Shown here: in pieces, positions 1-7,718 of the stretch
Layout of the letters: each line of letters starts with the position of its first letter
Position numbering within the stretch: the first letter of the stretch is position 1
NCBI RefSeq assembly: GCF_024159265.1
Contig: NZ_JAMYWY010000001.1
Coordinates: forward strand, 4,588,001-4,652,000
Length of the DNA stretch: 64,000 nt
Direction of reading: 5' to 3'
Origin: Paenibacillus sp. 1781tsa1
GTDB lineage: Bacteria > Bacillota > Bacilli > Paenibacillales > Paenibacillaceae
Notes under the pieces: generated by a model
The model's input: the letters and a program-made list of their open reading frames with translations, nothing else
Database searches by the model: none
What the model was told of the DNA's origin: nothing
Program-made: the position numbers and the translations under genes

Positions 1-90
1 CCAAACGTCCGACAGGACCTGATCCGATTCCAGTTTCATTCGAATGTATCGGTTCAGGTCTTTGATGGAGTAGATCTTTTGATCTGCCAC
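1..90 (-). CDS. xseA: Exodeoxyribonuclease VII large subunit, N-terminal fragment (cut by window edge)
   Basis: Only the first 30 codons are present, from a GTG at 90-88 to the window edge. The peptide begins VADQKIYSIKDLNRYIRMK and ends SDVW, which fits the start of the XseA OB-fold domain that precedes the nuclease core. XseA with XseB forms the cytoplasmic enzyme that degrades single-stranded DNA. The start lies 10 bases after the folD stop, so it is probably in the same transcript; the order nusB-folD-xseA matches B. subtilis. The ribosome site is weak (AGGG next to the folD stop). Confidence 0.85.
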   Translation of the reverse strand, partial: MADQKIYSIKDLNRYIRMKLESDQVLSDVW

Positions 91-100
91 AGACAGAGCC

Positions 101-958
101 CTAGGCCAATCCGTGAGCGCGTTTGGCAGCGATCAGTGTATTTTGCATTAGCATGGTGATTGTCATTGGACCAACACCACCAGGAACCGGTGTAATTGGA
201 CCAGATACTGCCTTCACGCTCTCAAAGTCAACATCTCCTGCCAGTTTGCCGTTCTCCAAACGGTTCATGCCGACATCGATAACCACAGCACCTGGTTTGA
301 CAAAATCAGCATCCACAAAGTTTGCACGACCGATAGCTACCACCAAAATATCAGCCTGACGCGTGATTTCTTTCATATTTGCTGTACGGGAGTGACACAT
401 CGTTACCGTTGCATTCTCACGTTGGAGCAACAGCGATACCGGTTTACCAACGATGTTGCTTCTTCCGATAACCACCGCATGTTTACCGGACATTTCGAGT
501 CCAGTACGCTTGATCAGTTCAATGACACCTGCTGGAGTACATGGAAGCAGACTATCGTCTCCAATGACGAGATTACCAACATTGACTGGATGGAATCCAT
601 CTACGTCTTTATCCACGGCAATCGCATCAATGACTGCTTTCTCTTCGATATGTTTTGGCAGTGGGAGTTGAACCAAGATACCATTAATGGATTGCTGATT
701 GTTCAGCTTGTCCACCAGGGCAAGCAGATCTTCTTGAGACGTATTGGCATCCAAGCGATGCACTTCGGAGTAGAAGCCGAGGTCGTGACATGCTTTTTCT
801 TTATTACGCACATAGACTTGGGATGCCGGATCTTCCCCGACGAGCACAACAGCCAGACCAGGTACTACCCCCTGTTCGCTAAGCTGTTTTACTTCTGTTG
901 TCATGCTTGCGCGGATCTCTTGGGATACTTCTTTACCGTTAATAATAGATGCTGTCAT
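101..958 (-). CDS. folD: Bifunctional methylenetetrahydrofolate dehydrogenase / cyclohydrolase FolD
   Basis: A 285-residue protein of the usual family length. FolD oxidises 5,10-methylene-THF with NADP and hydrolyses the product to 10-formyl-THF in cytosolic one-carbon metabolism. The N-terminal catalytic domain has the YVRNK motif (Tyr49, Lys53), a PLPKH stretch and the DKDVDGFHP motif. The Rossmann part has GRSNIVGKP and the C-terminal PVPGGVGPMT signature. AAGGGAGAG precedes the ATG. It follows nusB on the minus strand after a 117-base gap that holds a short inverted-repeat element, and is followed after 10 bases by xseA. Confidence 0.97.
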   Translation of the reverse strand: MTASIINGKEVSQEIRASMTTEVKQLSEQGVVPGLAVVLVGEDPASQVYVRNKEKACHDLGFYSEVHRLDANTSQEDLLALVDKLNNQQSINGILVQLPLPKHIEEKAVIDAIAVDKDVDGFHPVNVGNLVIGDDSLLPCTPAGVIELIKRTGLEMSGKHAVVIGRSNIVGKPVSLLLQRENATVTMCHSRTANMKEITRQADILVVAIGRANFVDADFVKPGAVVIDVGMNRLENGKLAGDVDFESVKAVSGPITPVPGGVGPMTITMLMQNTLIAAKRAHGLA

Positions 959-994
959 TGTACTCTCTCTCCCTTATGTGAATATAAATTTAGA

Positions 995-1053
995 GGTTGT
1001 TCAAAAAGCCCGCTTTTGATTACGAAGGATACTGAAAACCGGTCTTTTTGAAC
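995..1053. repeat. Short terminal-inverted-repeat element (deleted copy), nusB-folD gap
   Basis: The ends GTTGTTCAAAAAG and CTTTTTGAAC are inverted repeats. Just inside them are TTTTGATTACGAA and ACTGAAAACC, both also found at the corresponding places in the longer element at 29276-29446. The two are clearly related and this one has lost the interior. It lies between nusB and folD and would fold as a hairpin in a nusB-folD transcript. It carries no coding capacity and resembles a MITE or REP-like unit; no family name is assigned. Confidence 0.75.
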
Positions 1054-1075
1054 ACACACTATAATTAATCTTAAC

Positions 1076-1528
1076 TTAAGATAATTTTGCTTTAATCGCG
1101 TCAACTTCCTGAATCATGCGTCCAAGTACACCATTGACGAATTTACCGGATTCTTCTGTACCAAAATATTTGGACAGTTCAATCGCTTCATTGACGGATA
1201 CTTTTGCCGGAATGTCATCACGGAACACCATTTCATACGTAGACAGTCGTAGAATCTGGCGATCTACACGCGACAGACGGCTGATCTGCCAACCTTTCAA
1301 ATAATCCACGAGCAATCCGTCGATCGCTTCCTTATTGTTCCAAGCTCCTTGTACAATCTCAGTAACATAAGTACGCATTACATCTGCATCGCGAATAACC
1401 ACTTCGGTTTCATTATCTTCAGCAGCTTCATTGATCAACATGTTTACAGCTTCTGCTGCACCCACCTCATTCATTTCCATCTGATACAGACTTTGTACTG
1501 CAATTTCCCTTGCCAAACGTCTTTTCAT
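1076..1528 (-). CDS. nusB: Transcription antitermination factor NusB
   Basis: A 150-residue protein beginning MKRRLAREIAVQSLYQMEMN, the typical all-helical NusB start with its RNA-binding arginine-rich N-terminus, and ending in the conserved FVNGVLG segment. NusB with S10 (NusE) binds boxA RNA in rRNA antitermination. The ATG at 1528 is preferred over an upstream in-frame ATG at 1585 because AGGAGG lies eight bases before it and the family alignment begins there. It precedes folD. A strong terminator at 1660-1739 separates it from the amaP operon upstream, so a promoter should lie between 1529 and 1660. Confidence 0.95.
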   Translation of the reverse strand: MKRRLAREIAVQSLYQMEMNEVGAAEAVNMLINEAAEDNETEVVIRDADVMRTYVTEIVQGAWNNKEAIDGLLVDYLKGWQISRLSRVDRQILRLSTYEMVFRDDIPAKVSVNEAIELSKYFGTEESGKFVNGVLGRMIQEVDAIKAKLS

Positions 1529-1659
1529 GTCCTGCCTCCTGCAGCGCTCCGTCTGGAGCGTCATCATGCTTATTTTATAATCCATGCAACCATCTCATCA
1601 AATCCCTCAAGTGATTAGTCGATGGCTTCCACGGTATTGTTATTGTTATCCCTTTTCAC

Positions 1660-1739
1660 AAAAAAACCTGCAATACGTTTCCTCCAAAAAACGGGCAACC
1701 TAAACTACAGCTCTATTTTCGGAAGAAACATATTGCAGG
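1660..1739 (-). terminator. Rho-independent terminator after the asp23-amaP-DUF2273 operon
   Basis: CCTGCAATACGTTTCC (1667-1682) pairs with the arm ending at 1739 (GGAAGAAACATATTGCAGG). The stem is about 19 bp and is interrupted, with a loop of some 33 bases. On the minus strand it is followed by a run of seven T residues. Confidence 0.8.
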
Positions 1740-1750
1740 GTTCAGGTAGG

Positions 1751-1984
1751 TCACTTAAACGGACGCCAGCGATCACCCAGCCATTGTCCCCACTCCCTCC
1801 AGGGAATGGACGAACCCAGCTTCGAATCGCTTCGTCTGCCTAACGTATAACCGATGAACACCAAGAGTGCAAAGAACAACATATCCCAAAAACCGATCCA
1901 TACATAAAGAAATCCAAAAAAGATGCCGCCGATAATTCCGGTAATTCGGCCTCTGTGACTATCCCAAATCTCTTTCCACAGCAT
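1751..1984 (-). CDS. Small membrane protein, DUF2273 family
   Basis: A 77-residue protein beginning MLWKEIWDSHRGRITGIIGG with two hydrophobic segments (about 13-32 and 34-50) followed by a basic tail. This is the pattern of DUF2273, a family that accompanies AmaP and Asp23 in Gram-positive bacteria; its biochemical role is unknown. GAGGTGAG lies eight bases before the ATG and overlaps the end of amaP, so the two are probably translationally coupled. It is the last gene before the terminator at 1660-1739. Confidence 0.85.
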   Translation of the reverse strand: MLWKEIWDSHRGRITGIIGGIFFGFLYVWIGFWDMLFFALLVFIGYTLGRRSDSKLGSSIPWREWGQWLGDRWRPFK

Positions 1985-1998
1985 CAGTGAAACTCACC

Positions 1999-2538
1999 TC
2001 ATTCCACTCGACTCTTGTAGTTAGGCGACTGGGTTACATTCGCGATATACACCGTGACAAAAGAAACCGGGATGCCCGTAATCTCTTGTACATGATCATG
2101 TATCGCCTTTTGCAGATCAGAAGTCAGCGCAGGAATAGGTGTCTCACCATCCACTACTGCACGAATCATAATCTCCAGTCCTGACTCAACCACGCGTATG
2201 CGTGCCTTGACATCACGTACTCCCCGGAAACGGGAAGTCGCCTTCAAACAGAGATTCTCAATCGTCTCCATCGAAATCTGTACATCACCAAACTCAGTAC
2301 GTTGATCTACAGACGGCAACGATGCACGCTCACGCCGAACCGAGATGTAGAAAAACCGCAAACTCAGGATAAACAAAATCGCTGCTGCAATAACCGACGC
2401 AACAATAACGTTTTGTTCCTGCTGATAATTCAATTCGTAAGGCAGCACACCGCTGATCAGAAGAATGACGGCTGCCGATATTGCTCCAACGCTTATGCTG
2501 TATATAAACAACAGAAGCCGATCCAGTATTTTAGCCAC
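1999..2538 (-). CDS. amaP: Alkaline shock response membrane anchor protein AmaP
   Basis: The protein has two N-terminal transmembrane helices (about residues 8-30 and 45-65), then an RRER basic stretch and a soluble domain related to Asp23. In Staphylococcus AmaP anchors Asp23 to the membrane. I use the GTG at 2538, giving MAKILDRLLLFIYS, because GGGAGG is eleven bases upstream; the GTG at 2547 would leave only two bases of spacing. It sits between an Asp23-family gene and a DUF2273 gene, the classical partner set. Confidence 0.88.
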   Translation of the reverse strand: MAKILDRLLLFIYSISVGAISAAVILLISGVLPYELNYQQEQNVIVASVIAAAILFILSLRFFYISVRRERASLPSVDQRTEFGDVQISMETIENLCLKATSRFRGVRDVKARIRVVESGLEIMIRAVVDGETPIPALTSDLQKAIHDHVQEITGIPVSFVTVYIANVTQSPNYKSRVE

Positions 2539-2649
2539 GAACTGCACAGCCTCCCTTGCTCACTAACATGACTTAACCTGTTCACTAGCAAAAATCAGAT
2601 CGTCATTTTAGCTTTCGCTATAATGAAGACCTGTCCAAGACGGGGATAA

Positions 2650-2672
2650 CCCCCGGCAGAAGATGCCGGGGG
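2650..2672 (-). other. Perfect 9-bp hairpin between asp23 and amaP
   Basis: CCCCCGGCA, a five-base loop GAAGA, and TGCCGGGGG form a very stable stem 13 bases past the asp23 stop. On the minus strand no T run follows, so it is more likely a processing, stability or partial-attenuation structure that makes asp23 more abundant than amaP than a full terminator. Confidence 0.6.
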
Positions 2673-2685
2673 AATCTGTCTTCTT

Positions 2686-3096
2686 TTATTTTACGCGCTG
2701 ACTGTTCAGGTCGATCTCTTCCACTTTCTCGGTGGTCTTGAACTGAACGTCATGAATGTGCACATTCACTTCATTCACATTCAATCCTGTCATGTTCTCA
2801 ATGGAACGTTTCACGTTCTGTTGAATCTCCGTAGCCACTTGTGGCAGACGGTACCCGTACTCAATAATTACGGAAACATCAACTGCAGCTTCACGTTGGC
2901 CCACTTCAACTTTAACACCTTTGGAAAGGTTTTTGCGACCAAGCAATTCAGCAAATCCGCCAGCGAATCCACCACTCATGCCTGCAACACCTTTCACTTC
3001 AAGGGTTGCCAATCCGGCAATCACTTCAATAACTTCAGGTGCGATCTGGATTTCACCGATATCCGTTCGTTCAAATTCAGTCGGTAGTGTACTCAT
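2686..3096 (-). CDS. yqhY: Asp23/Gls24-family envelope stress protein, YqhY-type
   Basis: A 136-residue Asp23 (DUF322) protein with the motifs GEIQIAPEVIEVIAGLA, VKGVAGMSGG and VDVSVIIEYGYRLPQVA, then a helix and a C-terminal VNVHIHDVQF strand. Its place directly after accB-accC is that of B. subtilis yqhY, an Asp23 paralogue linked genetically to acetyl-CoA carboxylase activity. Unlike B. subtilis, amaP and a DUF2273 gene follow, so this copy may also be membrane-anchored. The ATG has AAAGGTG upstream. A promoter at 3268-3296 and a hairpin-rich leader precede it. Confidence 0.9.
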   Translation of the reverse strand: MSTLPTEFERTDIGEIQIAPEVIEVIAGLATLEVKGVAGMSGGFAGGFAELLGRKNLSKGVKVEVGQREAAVDVSVIIEYGYRLPQVATEIQQNVKRSIENMTGLNVNEVNVHIHDVQFKTTEKVEEIDLNSQRVK

Positions 3097-3180
3097 AACT
3101 GTTCAACACACCTTTCGCGAGATAAGTTTGCGGCCATCCGTCAGGGCGCTGGACTCAGGTTAGACAACCTTCAGAACCCT

Positions 3181-3245
3181 TCCGGTCCGGCTTTACCGGA
3201 ACTCCTGCAAACATCCGCGAGATGCGGGCTTATCCTTTGCAGGAG
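3181..3245 (-). other. Structured 5' leader of the asp23-amaP operon
   Basis: Two adjacent inverted repeats lie between the promoter at 3268-3296 and the asp23 start. The first has perfect 10-bp arms CTCCTGCAAA (3202-3211) and TTTGCAGGAG (3236-3245). The second is TCCGGT (3181-3186) with ACCGGA (3195-3200). The leader would be roughly 160 bases. No T run follows, so these are not simple terminators. Confidence 0.6.
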
Positions 3246-3267
3246 ACATGCGCTCTTATTATTACAT

Positions 3268-3296
3268 ACTATATCATTTGGGCTACATTATGACAA
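3268..3296 (-). promoter_or_regulatory. Sigma-A-type promoter for asp23-amaP-DUF2273
   Basis: On the minus strand, TTGTCA (3296-3291), a 17-base spacer and TATAGT (3273-3268). It lies just after the accC stop, so the Asp23 operon can be expressed separately from accBC. Confidence 0.7.
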
Positions 3297-3314
3297 ACAA
3301 GCCCAATATACCTT

Positions 3315-4658
3315 TTAAATCTCGTTTTCCTCAAGAAATTTGATATCAAAGTCACCACGAATGAACGTTGGGTGCTCCAGCAATTTCTGATGGAAAGGAA
3401 TAGTTGTAGAGATGCCTTCAATCGCAAATTCCCCAAGCGCACGCTTCATCTTTGCAATCGCCTCTTCACGATTCGCTCCCCACACAATCAATTTCGCGAT
3501 CATGGAGTCGTAGAAAGGTGAAATGGTATAACCAGGATAAGCAGCACTATCTACACGAACACCAGGGCCTCCCGGTGCAAGGTAGAATCCGATTTTGCCT
3601 GGTGATGGCATAAAGTTACGGTCCGGATCTTCGGCATTGATACGACATTCAATAGCCCAGCCATTGATAACCACGTCTTCCTGACGGAATGAAAGTGGAT
3701 TGCCTTCAGCGACCGAGATCATCTCACGGATCAGATCCACGCCAGTAACCATCTCAGTTACCGGGTGCTCTACCTGAATACGTGTATTCATCTCCATGAA
3801 ATAGAATTCGCCATTCGGGCTGAGCAGGAACTCCAATGTGCCAGCACCCGAGTAATCCACAGCAAGGGCTGCCCGTACTGCGGCTTCGCCCATCAGTGTG
3901 CGCACATCTTCGGAGAGAATCGGACACGGAGCTTCTTCTACCAATTTCTGGCGACGACGCTGAACCGAGCAATCACGCTCTCCCAAATGTGCTGCATTTC
4001 CGTGTTTATCGGCAATGATCTGAATTTCCACGTGTTTCATGCCTGTCAGGAATTTCTCCAGATACACACCTGCATTACCAAATGCCTTTTGCGCTTCCTG
4101 CTGAGCAGCGGTAATTTGCTTAATCAGCGTCTCTTCATCTTCGGCAATACGAATTCCCTTACCTCCGCCACCAGCAGTAGCTTTGATAATGATAGGATAT
4201 CCGATATCTCTAGCAATCATGATGGCTTCATCCATATTTTCAACGAGGCCGTCTGAACCAGGAATAACAGGCACTCCAGCATCTTTCATCGTCTGTTTGG
4301 CAACTGCCTTGTCACCCATTTTGGTGATGGCCTCAGGAGAAGGTCCAATAAACGTAATATTGCAAGACTCACAAATTTCTGCAAAGTCAGCATTCTCCGC
4401 CAAAAAACCGTATCCAGGGTGGATTGCATCACATTCCGTCAGCGTAGCTACACTCATCAGGTTAGTGAAGTTCAAATAACTGTCCTTGGACAGTGTCGGT
4501 CCGATACAGTAAGCCTCATCTGCAAGACGAACATGCAGAGAATCCTTGTCCGCTTCCGAATAGACGGCTACCGTTGAGATGCCGATTTCGCGGCAGGCAC
4601 GAATAATACGTACCGCAATCTCTCCACGGTTCGCAATCAGTATTTTTTGAAATTTCAT
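3315..4658 (-). CDS. accC: Acetyl-CoA carboxylase, biotin carboxylase subunit AccC
   Basis: A 447-residue biotin carboxylase. It carboxylates the biotin on AccB using ATP and bicarbonate, the first step of malonyl-CoA synthesis in the cytosol. Seen in order: the N-terminal KILIANRGEIAVRIIRA, the ATP-grasp lid KATAGGGGKGIRI, the catalytic region RDCSVQRRRQKLVEE, FMEMNTRIQVEHPVTE and the C-terminal FMPSPGKI. AAGGAGG lies ten bases before the ATG at 4658; the reading frame is open further upstream but the family starts here. accB is 55 bases upstream in the same operon. Confidence 0.97.
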   Translation of the reverse strand: MKFQKILIANRGEIAVRIIRACREIGISTVAVYSEADKDSLHVRLADEAYCIGPTLSKDSYLNFTNLMSVATLTECDAIHPGYGFLAENADFAEICESCNITFIGPSPEAITKMGDKAVAKQTMKDAGVPVIPGSDGLVENMDEAIMIARDIGYPIIIKATAGGGGKGIRIAEDEETLIKQITAAQQEAQKAFGNAGVYLEKFLTGMKHVEIQIIADKHGNAAHLGERDCSVQRRRQKLVEEAPCPILSEDVRTLMGEAAVRAALAVDYSGAGTLEFLLSPNGEFYFMEMNTRIQVEHPVTEMVTGVDLIREMISVAEGNPLSFRQEDVVINGWAIECRINAEDPDRNFMPSPGKIGFYLAPGGPGVRVDSAAYPGYTISPFYDSMIAKLIVWGANREEAIAKMKRALGEFAIEGISTTIPFHQKLLEHPTFIRGDFDIKFLEENEI

Positions 4659-4713
4659 TTCGTTTTGTCCTCCTTCGAAGCTCATGCGGTTAGCTGTTAA
4701 CCAGCTATAACGG

Positions 4714-5184
4714 TTATTCCGGTTTCACCAGGAAAAGGGGCTGCCCATACTCGACCAGCTGTCCGTTCTCAACCAGCACTTCAACGATTTCTCCCTTGAT
4801 GTCAGCATCAAGCTCGTTCATCAGCTTCATGGCTTCGATGATACATACCGTTGTTTTCTCAACAACTTTATCACCTGCGCTCACAAAAGGACCCGATTCC
4901 GGCGAGGAAGCTCTGTAAAAAGTACCTACCATCGGAGATACAATTTTATGTAAATGACTTGTAGTATCGACCTGCGGTGCAGCTTCACTTACCACTGCTG
5001 CCGGCTGTACTTGCGGAGCAGCGATCATTTGCGGTTGCACAGCAGCTGCTTGAACATACTCCGTTTTGCCCGGTTTGCGGATCGATAACCGTGATCCTTC
5101 ATTTTCAATTTCCAACTCTTGAACGGAACTTTCATCTACCAGTTTAATCAGTTCTTTAATTTCACTCAATTTAAACATTTCCAT
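4714..5184 (-). CDS. accB: Acetyl-CoA carboxylase, biotin carboxyl carrier protein AccB
   Basis: A 156-residue protein beginning MEMFKLSEIKELIKLVDES, with an Ala/Pro/Gln-rich linker (about 45-72) and a C-terminal biotinyl domain. Lys120 in the EAMKLMNE motif is the biotin attachment site. It carries carboxybiotin between AccC and the carboxyltransferase. AAGGAGTG sits before the ATG at 5184. It is first in the accB-accC operon, directly downstream of the spoIIIA terminator, as in B. subtilis. Confidence 0.97.
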   Translation of the reverse strand: MEMFKLSEIKELIKLVDESSVQELEIENEGSRLSIRKPGKTEYVQAAAVQPQMIAAPQVQPAAVVSEAAPQVDTTSHLHKIVSPMVGTFYRASSPESGPFVSAGDKVVEKTTVCIIEAMKLMNELDADIKGEIVEVLVENGQLVEYGQPLFLVKPE

Positions 5185-5240
5185 TATTCACTCCTTCGGC
5201 ATCATGCCAGTCTCACTAGGACGGTCATATGGCTTTATGT

Positions 5241-5268
5241 ATTATATCATAATCATTAAAAATGGAAA
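5241..5268 (-). promoter_or_regulatory. Candidate promoter of accBC
   Basis: A perfect -10 TATAAT (5246-5241) with a weak -35 TTTCCA (5268-5263) 16 bases away on the minus strand. It overlaps the 3' side of the spoIIIA terminator. Confidence 0.5.
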
Positions 5269-5307
5269 GAGCCCGAGAGTGGAACCAGCTCCCGGGACTG
5301 CTTTTCC
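5256..5307 (-). terminator. Terminator of the spoIIIA operon
   Basis: On the minus strand GGAAAAG and CCCGGGAG pair with CTCTCGGG and CTTTCC around a short loop, followed by TTTTT. It lies just after the spoIIIAH stop and before accB. Confidence 0.65.
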
Positions 5308-5317
5308 ATGATTTGGA

Positions 5318-6136
5318 TTACTGCTCTGTAACGTATTGCACGCTGATTTTGTTCTGTGAAACGGCCAATTCTTTCATTACCAGATCGACAATGGATACCG
5401 CCTGTTTTACATCCAGTTTGTCACTAAGGACCACAACTTTATACTTGTCTGCGTCTTCTTGAACGATCGCATTGGCAAACTGTTGGGAGAGAGTCTCCTC
5501 AATGCCTGTGATTTTGGCTTCTTTTTCTTCCAGTGTACGGAGCTGCTCCGTTGCTTTAGCATTCTCCTCTGGTGTTTTACTCAAGTCGCCTGCCACAGTC
5601 ATCAGTTCCTCATACTTGCGATTGTTGCTCTCTTCACGCTGCCATTGGTAGTTCTGGAACTGGCTGCTCGCAGATGCTGTCGTATTCTGCTCTTCCATCT
5701 CCTTGAGGACTTCCTCATCAGTCTTGGTTGCAGTGCCCCCAGCCTGACCATCTGTCTCCGGTGTGGTTGCTGCCCCTTTGTCGGTCTCTTTGCCTGCTTC
5801 ACCCTTATTCTCTCCCGGCTCGGCAGCAGGTGTTTTCTCTGTATTTCCAGCTTCTTTGCCTTCCGTAGCCGCCGGTTCTTCCACAGCGCCAGCCGGACTT
5901 GGATCACTTTCAACTTCGCCGCTACTTACTACTTCATTCACAACCAATCCTTCTGTAGGATCAAGAATGCCTGCCGTCTCCTTCGCTTCCCCTTGCTTGA
6001 TTCCATCGACTTGCTGACTGTCAGCCACCGGCGCGTTGATTGGACCGGAATCTTCAGTGAACAGATAATACGCGGACAAAATGACCATCAGACTCAGCAT
6101 GGAAACGAGCCATACCGTTTGACGTTTGTTATTCAT
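5318..6136 (-). CDS. spoIIIAH: Stage III sporulation protein AH (SpoIIIAH / SpoIIQ-binding)
   Basis: A 272-residue single-pass protein: cytoplasmic MNNKRQT, a membrane helix at about 8-26, a long acidic Glu/Thr/Pro/Gly-rich linker (about 60-145), then the conserved YscJ-like ring-forming domain ending in SVQYVTEQ. In B. subtilis it is made in the mother cell and pairs with forespore SpoIIQ across the intermembrane space to form the feeding-tube channel. It is longer than the roughly 218-residue B. subtilis protein, almost entirely through the linker. GAGGAGG precedes the ATG. It is last in the eight-gene operon. Confidence 0.95.
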   Translation of the reverse strand: MNNKRQTVWLVSMLSLMVILSAYYLFTEDSGPINAPVADSQQVDGIKQGEAKETAGILDPTEGLVVNEVVSSGEVESDPSPAGAVEEPAATEGKEAGNTEKTPAAEPGENKGEAGKETDKGAATTPETDGQAGGTATKTDEEVLKEMEEQNTTASASSQFQNYQWQREESNNRKYEELMTVAGDLSKTPEENAKATEQLRTLEEKEAKITGIEETLSQQFANAIVQEDADKYKVVVLSDKLDVKQAVSIVDLVMKELAVSQNKISVQYVTEQ

Positions 6137-6202
6137 TAGAACTTCCTCCTCAAATTGGCTTCAATCTTATGAGAATTGAATCTTGTGATTCAACAAATCA
6201 AA

Positions 6203-6841
6203 TTAGTCTTGTTTGCGCGGTACAACCGAGATCCGGTAGGCTGCCACATTCAGTCCTTTTTCTACAGCATCGGTTATCAGGTCCTTCACAACCTTGTTCT
6301 CTGCACCCCTCGCCACCACAAGCACACCACGGATCTGCGGTTTGAGCTTTTTGGTTACTATAGGTGTCTGATCCCCTGATATTTCGTACGTAATAATCTC
6401 GCCATCACGGGTATATTGCGTCATATGTCGTTTGCCCCCGCTGGCATCCGTTTCTTCGGTAAGTTGCTGAGAATCCTTCACGTTCCGCTGAACGACCAGT
6501 TCTTCTGTGGAATCCACGGTAACCATCACATCAACCGTCCCCACACCAACAATGTTTTCCAACACACCTTTGATTTTGTCTTCAAATGCAATTTCGATCG
6601 CCTGAAAAGGATTCTGTTCGGACGGATCACTCTGTATGGATGCCATGGATGTTGCCGGGTCCGGTGGTTCCCGACCGATATTTTCGGAATCAATTTTTTT
6701 GACATTGACGAAGGAGTTGAACAGCATGATTCCCACCCCGATCAACCCAAGGATAATCAGCCAGCGGAAGGTTTGACTCCGCCTTGCCCCACCCTCTCCG
6801 CCCCCCATCCAGGTCTCCATCTTTCTAAACCATTGTTTCAT
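6203..6841 (-). CDS. spoIIIAG: Stage III sporulation protein AG (SpoIIIAG)
   Basis: A 212-residue protein with a cytoplasmic N-terminus, one membrane helix (about 26-43, RWLIILGLIGVGIMLF) and an extracytoplasmic domain containing KGVLENIVGVGTVDVMVTVDS, the ring-building motif known from SpoIIIAG, which forms a large multimer in the channel between mother cell and forespore. AAGGAGG lies before the ATG. It sits 15 bases after spoIIIAF. Confidence 0.95.
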   Translation of the reverse strand: MKQWFRKMETWMGGGEGGARRSQTFRWLIILGLIGVGIMLFNSFVNVKKIDSENIGREPPDPATSMASIQSDPSEQNPFQAIEIAFEDKIKGVLENIVGVGTVDVMVTVDSTEELVVQRNVKDSQQLTEETDASGGKRHMTQYTRDGEIITYEISGDQTPIVTKKLKPQIRGVLVVARGAENKVVKDLITDAVEKGLNVAAYRISVVPRKQD

Positions 6842-6856
6842 CGGACACCCTCCTTC

Positions 6857-7687
6857 TCACAGAACTTCAGCACTTTTCGGTTCTTTCACTTGTATTTTGT
6901 TTGCATCAACATCCCACTTATCAGACAGCAATGTAATAATCTGTACCGCATGTTCGGACCTTGTGGATGTCTCACCTTGCTGCTTAGTCTCATCTGCCTG
7001 ATCACGTATAACAGGCTCGGAAGACGCTTCATTTCCATCACGTTGCCCGTTACTCACATCAATCTGTACATCAGGCACTTCAACCTGACCGATCTGGATG
7101 GGCTGCTGTATTTGAGATGATTCAGCCTTGTCGGTTGCTGTGTCTGTTCCGAATATGGGTTCTGTATTTGCAGCGACTTCTTGCTGCGTAGCCTTCACTT
7201 CGCTTCCTGCATCCTCTCCTGCCATCTCGACCAACACACGCTGGATCACAGGCAGTTCGACGGATGAGGCAGCTTCCATCTCGGTTTCATATTTACTCAT
7301 TGCTAGCTGTACCTCTACGGATCGAACCCTCGCTCCTGTTGTTTCTTCAATCTGGCCTTTCATGACATTAGCCAGTTCTTTCGCTGTCCATTGCAGGGAT
7401 TGTTCCTGTTCACCCGCTTGCAGCCGCTTGCCCTGAGCCAAAATCTGTTCGAGTGTTGCATTCCCATCCGATGGAGCATCCATTGCCGACATTGCTCGTT
7501 TCAGTTCGCCAACCGGATCACTTTTGAGCAGCTTGGTTATGGGTGATAAAAGGGTCAGCAGGATGAGAAGGCTCAGCACAAGCTTGACATAACGTTCCAT
7601 GGATCGATTCGGCAATAACATATCCACGAAAGTCGCCAGCAGAACGATCATTATCAATTCCTGGAGCCAGTTGCTCAGCCACCCCAT
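6857..7687 (-). CDS. spoIIIAF: Stage III sporulation protein AF (SpoIIIAF)
   Basis: A protein of about 276 residues with two N-terminal membrane helices (around residues 8-22 and 32-50) and a soluble domain that follows them. A low-complexity Gln/Asp/Glu stretch of some 70 residues comes before the conserved end (IITLLSDKWDVDANKIQV), making it longer than the B. subtilis protein of about 206 residues. The ATG at 7687 is chosen because AAGGGG lies nine bases before it and the ATGs at 7714 and 7696 lack a properly spaced site. Confidence 0.92.
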   Translation of the reverse strand: MGWLSNWLQELIMIVLLATFVDMLLPNRSMERYVKLVLSLLILLTLLSPITKLLKSDPVGELKRAMSAMDAPSDGNATLEQILAQGKRLQAGEQEQSLQWTAKELANVMKGQIEETTGARVRSVEVQLAMSKYETEMEAASSVELPVIQRVLVEMAGEDAGSEVKATQQEVAANTEPIFGTDTATDKAESSQIQQPIQIGQVEVPDVQIDVSNGQRDGNEASSEPVIRDQADETKQQGETSTRSEHAVQIITLLSDKWDVDANKIQVKEPKSAEVL

Positions 7688-7718
7688 CCTTTCCATCCCC
7701 TTTCTTGCCAACATACAT

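Noticed and set aside
1987..2571. Plus-strand frames opposite amaP
   Set aside because: Shadows of the minus-strand gene without start signals.
5459..6139. A 226-codon plus-strand frame opposite spoIIIAH
   Set aside because: Antisense of the Glu/Thr/Pro linker; composition explained by the opposite strand.
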